64,000 nucleotides of DNA. It comes from Paraburkholderia antibiotica. GTDB taxonomy: Bacteria > Pseudomonadota > Gammaproteobacteria > Burkholderiales > Burkholderiaceae. Positions within the stretch are counted from its first letter, which is position 1. Every line of letters begins with the position of its first letter. A program made the position numbers and the translations under genes. Positions 9,792 to 18,878 of this stretch are shown one piece after another. The stretch covers positions 124,001-188,000 of the forward strand of contig NZ_JABBFZ010000006.1 in the NCBI RefSeq assembly GCF_012927125.1, in the 5' to 3' direction. Below the pieces are notes generated by a model, which saw nothing but the letters and a program-made list of their open reading frames with translations, had not been told where the DNA came from and ran no database searches.

Positions 9792-9934
9792 TTTTTCTTC
9801 ACCCAGGGATTACGGGCCAACACATCGCTTTCGTAACGGGCGCGCGCCCGCTCGCGCCAGTCTGCAAGCTCGTCGACCGACATTGCGCCCATCACTTCCG
9901 GCGACCAGTGAAAGACGGTCGCAATGTCGGCCAT
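9788..9934 (-). CDS. E': GpE-family tail protein (E' region)
   Basis: This 48-codon reading frame begins MADIATVFHWSPEVMGAM and contains LADWRERARARYE, the classic P2 GpE signature. It overlaps the GTG of T by 4 bases. It is in the -1 frame relative to the preceding E gene with no stop between, so it is most likely made as the C-terminal part of an E-E' fusion by frameshifting at 9988-9994. Independent translation from the ATG at 9934 is also possible. Confidence 0.88.
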   Translation of the reverse strand: MADIATVFHWSPEVMGAMSVDELADWRERARARYESDVLARNPWVKKK

Positions 9935-9945
9935 GGCGTCTTCGA

Positions 9946-10398
9946 TCACGATCGGGACGCCAATTTCTCGCGTTGAGCCCGCGGTAGAAAAAAAGGAATG
10001 ATGACCTCGCCGAACTTCGCCAGATCGGCGATATCCAGCCCCTCGACCTCCGGCCTGGTCAGCGTCGGCGTGGAGATGCGCGGCAACACAAGCAACAACG
10101 CATTTACGTCGCCGCTCAGCAGATCATCGAGACGCATGCCGCGCAACTCGCCTGCACTCGGCTTGCGCAACACAACCTCCAGAATTTCGGTATTGCCGCG
10201 CCGGATCGGCTCGTCGAGCTCAACAGTGTTATCGGGCTTCTGTACGGCGGCGCCGTTGTTCGGAACGCTGTTCGACGCGCCCCAAAGGCCGGTTACGGGG
10301 TCGCGGACAGCATGCACCTGGCCCGGGTCCATGAGCACGTGCGAATGGCCCGGTAGATTGTTGTCGACGGTTGTGTTATCGATGTTCGATGCGTCCAT
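9946..10398 (-). CDS. E: tail assembly protein E (upstream partner of frameshift)
   Basis: This 150-residue tail assembly chaperone has the Phage_TAC-type core (DEPIRRGNTEILEVVLRKPS, then RGMRLDDLLSGDVNALLLVL). The N-terminal 50 residues are polar and low in complexity. In P2, E and the frameshifted E-E' are chaperones of the tape measure. Codons Phe-Phe near residue 137 are TTT TTT within a run of seven T, followed by only 13 more codons before the stop. Confidence 0.88.
   Translation of the reverse strand: MDASNIDNTTVDNNLPGHSHVLMDPGQVHAVRDPVTGLWGASNSVPNNGAAVQKPDNTVELDEPIRRGNTEILEVVLRKPSAGELRGMRLDDLLSGDVNALLLVLPRISTPTLTRPEVEGLDIADLAKFGEVIIPFFLPRAQREKLASRS
9988..9994 (-). other. programmed -1 frameshift slippery heptamer T TTT TTT
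   Basis: On the coding strand the bases are CC T TTT TTT CTA, with TTT TTT in the E frame. A one-base backward slip gives TCT ACC GCG and reads 18 open codons straight into the GpE ATG. The predicted E-E' fusion is about 203 residues. The layout matches the known P2 E/E' frameshift, which uses T TTT TTG. Confidence 0.85.
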
Positions 10399-10459
10399 GT
10401 TACTTACTCCGGTGTTCAGAATTTAATAGAGAAAATGCGACCGCGCGCGAAACTCGCGA

Positions 10460-10969
10460 TCAGATGCCGAGAATTCGCCGAACTTCGGCGAGCACGTCCT
10501 TACCGCCCATCACCGCGATAAAGTTGATCATGTCGATTTCGATTACGTCCTCGCCATCGATCGTCAGCTTGTAATACGTAAGCGGCAACGTCGCCTTCAC
10601 GGTCGTTTTGTCGCCCGGCTTGAATGAGCCGAAATCGAGTTCCTTCTGGCGTCCGTGTACGACAATTTCAACCGCCGACCAGTCGCCGGTATCGTCGTTC
10701 TGTACGGCGCCGGCAAAGCGCAGCATGATTGCATCGGCAGCCACGGCGCCGAATTGCGACAGCATGTCTTTATTGATGCCGCCGACTGACCACTCGAACT
10801 CCATGCCCTCCATGCCCATATCCAACTGGATTGGACCGATCATCCCGGCGCCGCGCCATTCCTCCATTTTTCGCGTCAGCTTCGGCGGCGTCACTTCCTC
10901 CGCTTCTCCCCGATACGAAACGCCGTTTTGAAACACGTTGAAGTGTTTCAACACTGCAGGCATACCCAT
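10460..10969 (-). CDS. FII: major tail tube protein FII
   Basis: About 169 residues matching P2 gpFII: MGMPAVLKHFNVF at the start, then PPKLTRKMEEWRGAGM and the C-terminal TYYKLTIDGEDVIEIDMINF. It polymerises into the inner tail tube. The ATG at 10969 is chosen because AAAGGAG lies 8 bases upstream; the GTG at 10978 falls within that site. It follows the sheath gene by about 50 bases. Confidence 0.94.
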   Translation of the reverse strand: MGMPAVLKHFNVFQNGVSYRGEAEEVTPPKLTRKMEEWRGAGMIGPIQLDMGMEGMEFEWSVGGINKDMLSQFGAVAADAIMLRFAGAVQNDDTGDWSAVEIVVHGRQKELDFGSFKPGDKTTVKATLPLTYYKLTIDGEDVIEIDMINFIAVMGGKDVLAEVRRILGI

Positions 10970-11023
10970 GATTTGCACTCCTTTCTATAACGATGACCCG
11001 GCGCGATCGCGCCTACCAGTCGG

Positions 11024-12214
11024 TTAGCCTGCGGCGACCTGTTGCGCGAAATCCATCAGATATTCATCGGTCTGCACCTGAATCAGCGTCAGGTTTTCGA
11101 GCGGCGGCGTCGGCGTGTACCGATAGCGGATGGCCAGCTTCCCGTCGATCAACTGGGCCGAGCCGTTGCGGTCGGCCGGGAAGTCGGCATCTGCGCCGAT
11201 CAACTGGCCCTGCGCGACCATCACCCGAAATTTGGCCCGGATCGACTCGATGATGTCGCGCGGAAGCTTCGGCACGATCACGCCATCGATAACGGGCATT
11301 TGCGCTTGCGCGATCGTGTCGGCAAGCACCTGCGCCGTGCGCGTGTAGCTTTCGAACTCGAATCGAGGATCGTCGGACGTCGTGCGCGACCCCCAGAATC
11401 GATACCCGTCGAAATTGACCAGCGTCGTCACCTGATTCTGGTTCAGATAACCTGCATCGGTCGCCGGGTTTTGCAGATCCCACGAAACAGACTTGCTGAT
11501 GCCGATTACGCCGTTCACGCTGATGTTGGAAATCGTCCGGTTCCAGCCGATCGTCTGGTCGATCTTCGCGCGCAAACCAACTGCGTAGGCCACGGCCGGC
11601 ACTTCGACCGATGCCTCCGCCTGGTCATCCCATGCAATGAAATCCGGCCAGATGACCATGATTTCACGCTGGCCGAACTCCTGCCGGTATAGCGCGGCCG
11701 CCTCTTTCGTTTCGACCATGCTGCCGTCGTCGTCTCGCGCCGCAACGTAGGCCATCGCGCGCATGGCCTGCCCGAGAGACGCTAACGCGTTAGCAACCGG
11801 TTGCGTGTCAAGCGCCGGCGCAGCAAGAATGCGCGGCTTAACGCTCAGCATGCCGGGCGCCGCCTCGAGCGCCTTAATGCCCGTTCGCGTGCCGTCGGGC
11901 TTTACCGTACCGATCACATTCGATGTCGTTTCGGCAGCGCTTTCGCCCTCCTCCACACGCACCACAACCGTTTGCGGCCGCGCCTGCAGCGAAATCGCAT
12001 CGAGTACCTTATACAGCGTGCCCGACTTGCCAGCCTTGCCGAGCGCGCCCTCAACATCCGTCAGAAGAACGGGCGTATTGAGCGGAAAGGTGTCGGCGTC
12101 GGCGTCGTCGGCCGTGCAGATGATGCCAATAACGGCGGTCGAAACCGTCGTTATTGGCCGTACGCTATCGGCCGATTCTTCTACGCTTACGCCGTGATGA
12201 TAATCCTGCGCCAT
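11024..12214 (-). CDS. FI: major tail sheath protein FI
   Basis: The 396-residue product matches contractile sheath protein gpFI. It begins MAQDYHHGVSVEE, has VSTAVIGIICTADDADADTFPLNTP, a central block FWGSRTTSDDPRFEFESYTR typical of sheath proteins, and ends in a short conserved domain. It forms the outer contractile cylinder around FII. An AGGAG site precedes the ATG. It is the first gene of the final tail operon. Confidence 0.95.
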   Translation of the reverse strand: MAQDYHHGVSVEESADSVRPITTVSTAVIGIICTADDADADTFPLNTPVLLTDVEGALGKAGKSGTLYKVLDAISLQARPQTVVVRVEEGESAAETTSNVIGTVKPDGTRTGIKALEAAPGMLSVKPRILAAPALDTQPVANALASLGQAMRAMAYVAARDDDGSMVETKEAAALYRQEFGQREIMVIWPDFIAWDDQAEASVEVPAVAYAVGLRAKIDQTIGWNRTISNISVNGVIGISKSVSWDLQNPATDAGYLNQNQVTTLVNFDGYRFWGSRTTSDDPRFEFESYTRTAQVLADTIAQAQMPVIDGVIVPKLPRDIIESIRAKFRVMVAQGQLIGADADFPADRNGSAQLIDGKLAIRYRYTPTPPLENLTLIQVQTDEYLMDFAQQVAAG

Positions 12215-12237
12215 GATCTCGAACTCCTGTCGTCAGA

Positions 12238-12254
12238 GCGGGCGATTGGCCCGC
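12238..12254 (-). terminator. short perfect hairpin between tail fibre chaperone and FI
   Basis: GCGGGC-GATTG-GCCCGC forms a perfect 6-bp GC-rich stem in the 63-base gap between two late genes. No T-run follows on the minus strand, so it may attenuate or stabilise the transcript rather than stop it. Confidence 0.3.
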
Positions 12255-12277
12255 CGGTATTGCGGCGTTACGCCGGT

Positions 12278-12949
12278 TCATTTCTGTTTCGCTGCGCTTT
12301 TCGCAGTCTCCTCTTCCTGCGTGTCGGCCGACATCACGCTATCCGCATCGAGTGCCGCCTCCGGTTCCGGTGGCGGCGGCGTCCACGGTGCCGGCGTGTC
12401 CGGCCACTGAATATCGTCTGGCGACGCCGCATTCTCGATCGCGCGGACAAGCGCCATCTGATAAGCCGCCCATGCCTTGAAGTAATAGACCTGTTCGTCG
12501 TCGAGCAGGCCCGCCGCGATCGCATCTGCCTTGCCGGCGTTTTCGCTTCGGGCCTTCGCCATACGTCGATCGAATTCCGCCATCATTGCGTCGCGCTTTT
12601 CCTGCGCGACCAGTTCGGGCGCCACGGCCCATTCGCCATCGATCCACGTGTGACGCGACGACGGGCGCGCGCTATCGGTCAGATCGAGTTCAGCCGGCTC
12701 GATGCCTGGGGTAACGATTTCGGTCGGCTCGCCGTCGCTGGTGCGATACAGCATCCGCCCGCGATAGTCAGGCAGCAGCACCCATGCGCCATCCCGATAG
12801 AACGGCCATGTGCGCGGCAACCTGTCGGGCAATAGATCGGCCGTAGCGAACGCCGGCAGCAGCCACCGGCTTTCGTTTCGAGGGTCGATATCAGCAAGAC
12901 CGCTCGACACGTAGGCGCCGGTCGTCGCGTCGTATTGGTGAATAAGCAT
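12278..12949 (-). CDS. tail fibre assembly chaperone (Tfa/gpG-like)
   Basis: The product has 223 residues. It starts with HQYDATTGAYVSSGLADIDP and has RTWPFYRDGAW, both typical of phage tail fibre assembly proteins, then a charged helical region (KRDAMMAEFDRRMAKARSE) and a Pro-rich segment. Such chaperones help fold or trimerise the distal fibre encoded next door. The acidic C-terminus is unusual for the family. It lies 16 bp after the fibre gene. Confidence 0.82.
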   Translation of the reverse strand: MLIHQYDATTGAYVSSGLADIDPRNESRWLLPAFATADLLPDRLPRTWPFYRDGAWVLLPDYRGRMLYRTSDGEPTEIVTPGIEPAELDLTDSARPSSRHTWIDGEWAVAPELVAQEKRDAMMAEFDRRMAKARSENAGKADAIAAGLLDDEQVYYFKAWAAYQMALVRAIENAASPDDIQWPDTPAPWTPPPPEPEAALDADSVMSADTQEEETAKSAAKQK

Positions 12950-12965
12950 TTTTTTCTCCCTGAAC

Positions 12966-14726
12966 TCAGTAAGCGCGAATCATGGCGAGTAGCGCGACCG
13001 AGCGCACGCGCGTTTCAGCGCCGCCGTCTGCGTTCACGGTAATCGCGTGAGCGTGTCCGCCCGCGCCATTCATGCCGACGTTGTGTGCATGGTTGCCGTT
13101 GCCATCAACCACAATATTTGATTGACTGATGTCACTGTTCCAGACGTCTGTCTCATTCACGTTCCCACCGGACGGACCAAAATAGCCCTTATTGCCGCCG
13201 GAACTTGCACCTCTCGCGTCGATGCGCGTCGCGTGGATATGCCCGTAATCCGACACAGGGTGATCGTGAAACCCTTGCGTATCGGTCCACGCACTGTGAG
13301 TGTGATCGCCAACGGCCGCAGCACTCGCACCGTGCGCATGCGAACGGTTTTGACTGTCCTGCCACGAGCCGATCGAGCGCGACGCATCAATGCCGCGGCC
13401 GTCATCCCAACACCGGATGCTTTCGCCGCGCAACTCAGGAATCCGGAACGTCGTTTCTCCATCGCCGCGCGAAAAGCAGCCCCAGCTTCCCGCGCTCCAC
13501 TGACTCTCATCGACCAGTGCGCCGCTGGCCTGTGCATAGGCCCACAGGGCCGGATAGTCCGCGCGGACCAGCAGCGCGCCGTTGAGCTTCAGGCAACCGG
13601 CACGCGCTGACGTGCGCGCCTCGATAACGATTTGCCCAATGGATGCGGCCGCGATCGTCGACGTAACCCATTCGGTAGTCGCGAGCAACGCCGACGCATC
13701 TCCGGCCGGCGGCGTTGGGCCGGTCAGCGGAACATCGAACGCTGTACCGGTCGGCGTGAAACGGACTGTCGTCGTGCCGTTGCACGTCACTGCGAACATG
13801 CCGTCGTTGACGTGATAGAGACCTGTGCTGCGCGCGCCGTCGCTGATGAACGCTAGCGACGGATTCAGCGCACCCCCCTCGCCAAGCAACAGGCGCGCGT
13901 CAGAAGCAAACATCAGATCAGCATCCATCGTGCCGCCAGTTTTCACGTCGAGCGGCGACAGGTTTCCGGCATGCCATACCGCATTGTCATTGACGTACAG
14001 ATTTCGCGCGGCATAGCTGTATGCCCACGAACCGAGGGTCAATGAACACCATCCGGCCTGGTACGCATTGGCGAAAAAATAGCCGTCGCTCTGGCCGACC
14101 AGTATCCGGCCTTCTTCTGAGCGGTTGACCGTCAGCGTGTCATTGACAACAACCGGACCACTAAAGATATCGCCCGCGCGCGATGCGTAGCGCCCTGCGG
14201 CCGTCTTTGGCGTGACAACCGCCTGATCGTCGGTGCCGGCACTAACTTCGTCCTGCGTAGCGAGCCGGACGACCCCGGCGACCGTCGTTGACGCCGGCGG
14301 ATTGACAAACGTCATATTGCCGAACGTGAGCGACGATACGTCGATGTCTGTAAAGAGGATGTCCGCCGAAAGCAGCATGTTTGCGGCCGACGCCTTTTCG
14401 AGAATTGGTGTCGGCTGCACGTACGCCGCGAGTAATTCCCCCGTGTCGAGATACAGACCGAACGCGTACATGGTGTACTGGTCGTTCCCGCTATCAAGCA
14501 TCGACACGTGGATCTGACCCGGTGCGACATTCATACCGCCGAAAGTCTCGATGCGCTTGAACTCACCGGGTAGTGACTTTATGCCCGTCGTAAATTCGAA
14601 TGGCTCCGCTCCGATACCGATTTGCACAACGCGACGCTTGTTCGTACCGGTGCCGTCCGGCGACACCATTGCCACCCGACCGCTATCGGTAATACCTATC
14701 GGGAATCCCGTCGTTTCCATGTTCAA
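12966..14726 (-). CDS. tail fibre protein with collar domain
   Basis: The 586-residue protein has an N-terminal virion-attachment-like segment, a fibre-repeat segment (RLATQDEVSAGTDDQAVVTP), a Gly/Asp-rich shaft, and from about residue 365 a tail-collar domain (IVIEARTSARAGCLKLNGAL). The C-terminus has many His-Ala-His type motifs seen in fibre tips that bind metal. It is the probable host-recognition fibre served by the downstream chaperone. It lies where P2 has H. Confidence 0.85.
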   Translation of the reverse strand: MNMETTGFPIGITDSGRVAMVSPDGTGTNKRRVVQIGIGAEPFEFTTGIKSLPGEFKRIETFGGMNVAPGQIHVSMLDSGNDQYTMYAFGLYLDTGELLAAYVQPTPILEKASAANMLLSADILFTDIDVSSLTFGNMTFVNPPASTTVAGVVRLATQDEVSAGTDDQAVVTPKTAAGRYASRAGDIFSGPVVVNDTLTVNRSEEGRILVGQSDGYFFANAYQAGWCSLTLGSWAYSYAARNLYVNDNAVWHAGNLSPLDVKTGGTMDADLMFASDARLLLGEGGALNPSLAFISDGARSTGLYHVNDGMFAVTCNGTTTVRFTPTGTAFDVPLTGPTPPAGDASALLATTEWVTSTIAAASIGQIVIEARTSARAGCLKLNGALLVRADYPALWAYAQASGALVDESQWSAGSWGCFSRGDGETTFRIPELRGESIRCWDDGRGIDASRSIGSWQDSQNRSHAHGASAAAVGDHTHSAWTDTQGFHDHPVSDYGHIHATRIDARGASSGGNKGYFGPSGGNVNETDVWNSDISQSNIVVDGNGNHAHNVGMNGAGGHAHAITVNADGGAETRVRSVALLAMIRAY

Positions 14727-14770
14727 TAGCCTGCGAATTTATCGGTTTCCATGCACGTCCATTGCACGGC

Positions 14771-16903
14771 TTACACCCTTACTTCTTCGTCTGTTGAGAG
14801 GGTCCGCCATCGACCGCGCGAGTAAATGACAGCGACGCCGGTTCCGGCTCCGCTTGCCTCGCCTACCTTGCATCCATCGCTTGCGAAAGCGAACGGCACG
14901 CCACCCGGCTCACCCGGCAACTCCGCGACCGCGTACGACTTCAATCCAATCGTCCCGTCGACCTGCAACTTATTTCCATCGTCGAGCGTCGTCGGGCCGA
15001 TGCGCACCCGCCCCGAAGGGAAAAAGGTTGTCGCGCGTGCGCCTCCCGGCCGGAGAACAACCGGGCCGCCTGACGCGGTAATAAACAAGCCTCCTGTATT
15101 GGCCCCGCTCGCATGAATGAACGCGGATGCCGCGACGCCGTACGATCCTGAATAGGTGCTACTCGTTGCGCCCATCGACATGGTGTTTCCGCCGTTCGAC
15201 TGCGCCTGAAAGCCGGCGACGTTGTTTGCGCTGATGCGCGTGTTGATCACCCGTCGCCACAGTGCGGCGTCCACACTGAAATTCAACTGGTCCGCATCAG
15301 AGGTAACTGAACCCGGACCGCTGCTGAACGCGACGTTTGACATTCCAAATGCCGACAGATTGGCATCGAATACGATCACTGCCTTTTCAGCATCGACACG
15401 GCAGTTCAGCGCAAAAATATTGCTGGGCGTGCCGGTCGTTGAATCCCCATATCGCACAAACCTGATCGGGCCACCACCACTGACCAGATTGGTATTGATC
15501 ACCGTCGAATCATTCGACGTGAAATTCGAAGCGTTAAGCACTTTCTCCTGAAAGACGTCGGTGTTCGTCACGTAAATGCCATCGCCGTCAACGCCATCAA
15601 TATGCGCGCCATCGGTGTTGACGTTTCCGGTCGAGCGGATCCCGCGGTAAAGCAAACCACGCCGGGAATTGCCCGCGTCATCCTTTGCCGAAAGTGCGCG
15701 GTTTGCCCGTGCGTCGATACTGAATTCCCCGACAAACGGGAAAAGCGCCGAGGCGTCGCCTATCATCGGGTAGATGACATAGCCGTCCGGCTGCATATCG
15801 CCCGGCTGAACGACGGTCTGCGAAACTTCGTTACCCGTGAAAGACCCCTGGCAGAATTCGAACCAGAAGTGCGCCGGATAGAACGGCGCGCCGAGTTGGC
15901 GGCCATAGCCACAATTTAGTGACGTGTTCCCGCTACCGGAGAGCCCTCTGATAGCGCGCCCGAAAATCGTCTCAACGCCGCACTCTTCCCCGGTGTTACC
16001 CGTAAAGCCGACGTCGATATTGATGCCGCCGTTGGCGAATTCGCCCGTCGTGATGCATGGGATTCCTTCTGACTCTGTCGTGAAGTTTTTCGGGAACTCC
16101 CGGATCTGGATTGATGCCCGATCGCCGATATTTCTCTGGGTCGTCCATGCCGCCGATACGCCGCACCGATAGCCGTGCGTTCTGACGAACTTCACATTGC
16201 GAAGCCCGGCGCCGACGATGCCGCTCCATGTCGCATTAATCATCCAGGAATCACTCACGACTGCATTCGTTACCTGCCAGAGCGCCAGACCGTTCAGATA
16301 GCTGTTGATGAACGCCGCGTTGCTGACATGCACGTTTGTCGACGGATAGGACCCGGTCGCATCGGGGCATATTTCAACGGTCGCGTTGTGCCGGTATGGA
16401 TTGCTTCCGCGGCCGACCTTCGAGAGGCTCGCCGGATAGGTCTGCGCATCGCGGTTATGGTCGAACGTGCATTCGCCCAGATCGACCCATTGCATTCCCT
16501 GCAACCGAAACAGCGGCGTGAAGTTCGTCGAATCGGCGTCGCTGTTGAGAATCACGCCGTCCATCAATTTGAACGTCGCCTTGCCGATCAGGGCAAATAT
16601 TCCGCCCTCCTTTACGACGGTCGACCCCATGAGGTACGTTGCGCCCGGTTGCACGCGTATCGGCCGGCCTGCGTCGACCGCCTGTTGAATCATCGCCGCA
16701 TCGTCGCCGCCAGTCGGCGTAATGTATGTTTCCGTAGCTGCAGCCTTGTCGAAAAGCGCCTGGTTATCCGCGATCAGACGTGCGGGCGAACGCACGGGGC
16801 CGCCGCCGAAATCGATCGAATCGGTCGGTCCGCCTTTCGCCCATCGATCGACGTTCGCTTCGTTCTGTTCAAACCGCGCGACGCGGCTGCTGAGTGCTTC
16901 CAT
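14771..16903 (-). CDS. tail spike-like protein, predicted right-handed beta-helix
   Basis: This 710-residue protein starts with a head-binding-like helix (LSSRVARFEQNEANVDRW) and a DFGGGPVRSPARLIADN segment seen in phage spikes. Residues of about 90-480 show beta-helix features: frequent Asn/Gly/Val turns such as NVHVSNAAFINSYLNGLAL and NAVVSDSWMINATWSGI. Such spikes often degrade surface polysaccharide, but no catalytic residues can be assigned here. It sits between gene I and the fibre gene, so the virion may carry two adhesins. Confidence 0.75.
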   Translation of the reverse strand: MEALSSRVARFEQNEANVDRWAKGGPTDSIDFGGGPVRSPARLIADNQALFDKAAATETYITPTGGDDAAMIQQAVDAGRPIRVQPGATYLMGSTVVKEGGIFALIGKATFKLMDGVILNSDADSTNFTPLFRLQGMQWVDLGECTFDHNRDAQTYPASLSKVGRGSNPYRHNATVEICPDATGSYPSTNVHVSNAAFINSYLNGLALWQVTNAVVSDSWMINATWSGIVGAGLRNVKFVRTHGYRCGVSAAWTTQRNIGDRASIQIREFPKNFTTESEGIPCITTGEFANGGINIDVGFTGNTGEECGVETIFGRAIRGLSGSGNTSLNCGYGRQLGAPFYPAHFWFEFCQGSFTGNEVSQTVVQPGDMQPDGYVIYPMIGDASALFPFVGEFSIDARANRALSAKDDAGNSRRGLLYRGIRSTGNVNTDGAHIDGVDGDGIYVTNTDVFQEKVLNASNFTSNDSTVINTNLVSGGGPIRFVRYGDSTTGTPSNIFALNCRVDAEKAVIVFDANLSAFGMSNVAFSSGPGSVTSDADQLNFSVDAALWRRVINTRISANNVAGFQAQSNGGNTMSMGATSSTYSGSYGVAASAFIHASGANTGGLFITASGGPVVLRPGGARATTFFPSGRVRIGPTTLDDGNKLQVDGTIGLKSYAVAELPGEPGGVPFAFASDGCKVGEASGAGTGVAVIYSRGRWRTLSTDEEVRV

Positions 16904-16904
16904 T

Positions 16905-17603
16905 TCATGCGCTCCAGGAATTCGCGGGCATCACTGCCGTTACCGTTGCGTTGAGAGCGTCGAGCGCGGCCACCGTATCTGCCTCCCCGTTGTTCTGTGC
17001 ATCACGCGCGAGATCGGAAGCCGGCGAGCCGTCCGAGTAGCGCGGCAGCACGTTTGACAGGTCGTCAGTTATGGCGATTCGCCTGTAGAGCACCGCCTGC
17101 GCGCCCGCAACCATGCCGACTGTTGCCGATGCCGATATCCCTTGCGTGAAGGTGTAGTGAGAGCGCAAAGCTTTTGCGCGATCAACCTCGCGCAGAATGT
17201 CTTCGATATAGGCAGCCGTAGGCGGATTGCCGTCCTGTGCTGCAACGGTCAATGTGAGTTCAAACGTGTGCGGCTTGCCCGGCGGGTCCATCTGGAACCA
17301 CTCGCGCAAGGCGATATTGCCGCCGAAACTCTGCACGGCGCGGCGCACCGCCCCAACCGTTCCCGCCCGCATCGCGATCGGGATTGCGGCTTTAACGCGA
17401 GCACGCCTGATCCGTTCCGGCCAATCGTTGCTCCACGTGAGCACGCCGAGTTCCCACGCGAGCCACGGCAGCAGATTGAGCGGGATCGCATCGGGGTCTT
17501 TCAGACTGTCGAGCGGAACCGGCAATTCGCCCAGGCGCGCATTGACTGCAGCAATCGCGCGCATCAGTGGCGTGGCGTTCGGCGGTAACACGCTAGTCGT
17601 CAT
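16905..17603 (-). CDS. I: baseplate/tail protein I
   Basis: This 232-residue protein matches gpI: the TPLMRAIAAVNARLGELPVP start, IPLNLLPWLAWELGVLTWSN and the RRAVQSFGGNIALREWFQ block. gpI belongs to the baseplate wedge. It overlaps the end of J by 11 bp and is followed 1 base later by the spike gene. Confidence 0.92.
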   Translation of the reverse strand: MTTSVLPPNATPLMRAIAAVNARLGELPVPLDSLKDPDAIPLNLLPWLAWELGVLTWSNDWPERIRRARVKAAIPIAMRAGTVGAVRRAVQSFGGNIALREWFQMDPPGKPHTFELTLTVAAQDGNPPTAAYIEDILREVDRAKALRSHYTFTQGISASATVGMVAGAQAVLYRRIAITDDLSNVLPRYSDGSPASDLARDAQNNGEADTVAALDALNATVTAVMPANSWSA

Positions 17604-18510
17604 TGGGATCCTCTATCGCTACATCCACGTCAGCTGGATCGCACCAGGGGGCTTGCACTTTCGCCGTCGTTATGTCGTCCGCCGGCGATATCAGCGTGAC
17701 ACGCTCGATGCCCTCGACATGCAACGCCGCATCGATACCCGACCTTGCGACCGTGCGTCCCAGGCGATGACACGTTGCAAGATAGGTGGCGAGACGGTCG
17801 AGCCCGTTCTGCAGGGCAACACTCGAATCCGGTCCTGAAAACGGTCTTATCCGTGCGATGACGCCATACCGTACGATTTCCGCGCCCTGCACTATCACGT
17901 TGTCCGTGATCGGCCGAACGTCTTCGTCATTCAGTGCCTCAGACACTGCGTCAAGCACGCTCTGATCGGGCGTGCCGTCGCCCTTCCGTGACAGGACGGT
18001 CACGACCACGTCGCCGGGCTCCGGCGAGATCGACGAAGCGTCGAGCACGTCACCGTGCGCGCCTCGCGCATGCGACAGATAAGCCAGCTCCGGACCCGCG
18101 ACCGAGAACCCCTGCGGCGCGAGCTGCGTTCGATATCGAAGATCGTCGTCCTCTTCCATCACCGCGGCTGCGCCGGTTTCGGGATCAGCGGCGGTGATTT
18201 CCAGCCGCTCGACGTCGAAGAACGCGGCCAGATGTTCCAGCGTCGTTCCCCTTGCGAATGCCAGCAGGATGCCGCGCGCCTTATCGTTGATTTTCTGAAT
18301 CAGGTAAATCTCGCGATAAACGCTTTCCTGCAGCGAAATTGCAAGGGGCTCCGATTCGAGTTCCAGCGTCGCGGCCACTTCCGCCTGCCGGTCTTCGGGC
18401 ATGAGCGCGATCAACCCAGCCTTACGCTCCGCGAGCGCCGCCTCAAAGTCGATCTGTTCGACAATATCGGGGGCCGGCAGACGCGAAAGATCGATCGGCG
18501 CCGTGCTCAT
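17593..18510 (-). CDS. J: baseplate assembly protein J
   Basis: The 305-residue product has the gpJ/Mu gp47 family features: PIDLSRLPAPDIVEQIDFE at the start, SVYREIYLIQKINDKARGIL, a TTLEHLAAFFDVER block and a central GDVVVTVLSRKGDGTPD strand pair. It forms the baseplate wedge rim. The start overlaps the end of W (ATGA). Confidence 0.94.
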   Translation of the reverse strand: MSTAPIDLSRLPAPDIVEQIDFEAALAERKAGLIALMPEDRQAEVAATLELESEPLAISLQESVYREIYLIQKINDKARGILLAFARGTTLEHLAAFFDVERLEITAADPETGAAAVMEEDDDLRYRTQLAPQGFSVAGPELAYLSHARGAHGDVLDASSISPEPGDVVVTVLSRKGDGTPDQSVLDAVSEALNDEDVRPITDNVIVQGAEIVRYGVIARIRPFSGPDSSVALQNGLDRLATYLATCHRLGRTVARSGIDAALHVEGIERVTLISPADDITTAKVQAPWCDPADVDVAIEDPNDD

Positions 18511-18878
18511 TGACTGCCCTCAATCGCCACGGCCGCGCGCACCGGCACGCGCGTGCCGTTCGTGACTTCGTAACCCTTGATAATCACGCGTAGACGGCCG
18601 TCGCTGAATTCGCCGGATGTCATCGCCGCACTATCGAACGTGACGGACTCCAGCACGAGGCGCGGTTCCCACGTCATCAGCGCGGTTGCAACGGCCGCAT
18701 AGATGCGCGCAAGGTTTTCGCGGTTGCCGATAGCGTCGACGAGACTGGGCAAGTCCGAACCGAACGGGCGACGCTTGACGCGTATCGACTTCGGCGTCGA
18801 CAGGATGATCCCGACCGATTGCGAAAGGTGTGCCGCCCCGCTGATCGTGCGGCCGGTGCTCGCGTTCATGCCGATCAT
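18507..18878 (-). CDS. W: baseplate protein W (gp25-like)
   Basis: The 123-residue protein belongs to the GPW/gp25 lysozyme-like wedge family, shown by SVGIILSTPKSIRVKRRPFG and YAAVATALMTWEPRLVLESV. P2 gpW is a baseplate wedge component. It overlaps V and J at both ends, which indicates coupled translation. Confidence 0.93.
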   Translation of the reverse strand: MIGMNASTGRTISGAAHLSQSVGIILSTPKSIRVKRRPFGSDLPSLVDAIGNRENLARIYAAVATALMTWEPRLVLESVTFDSAAMTSGEFSDGRLRVIIKGYEVTNGTRVPVRAAVAIEGSQ

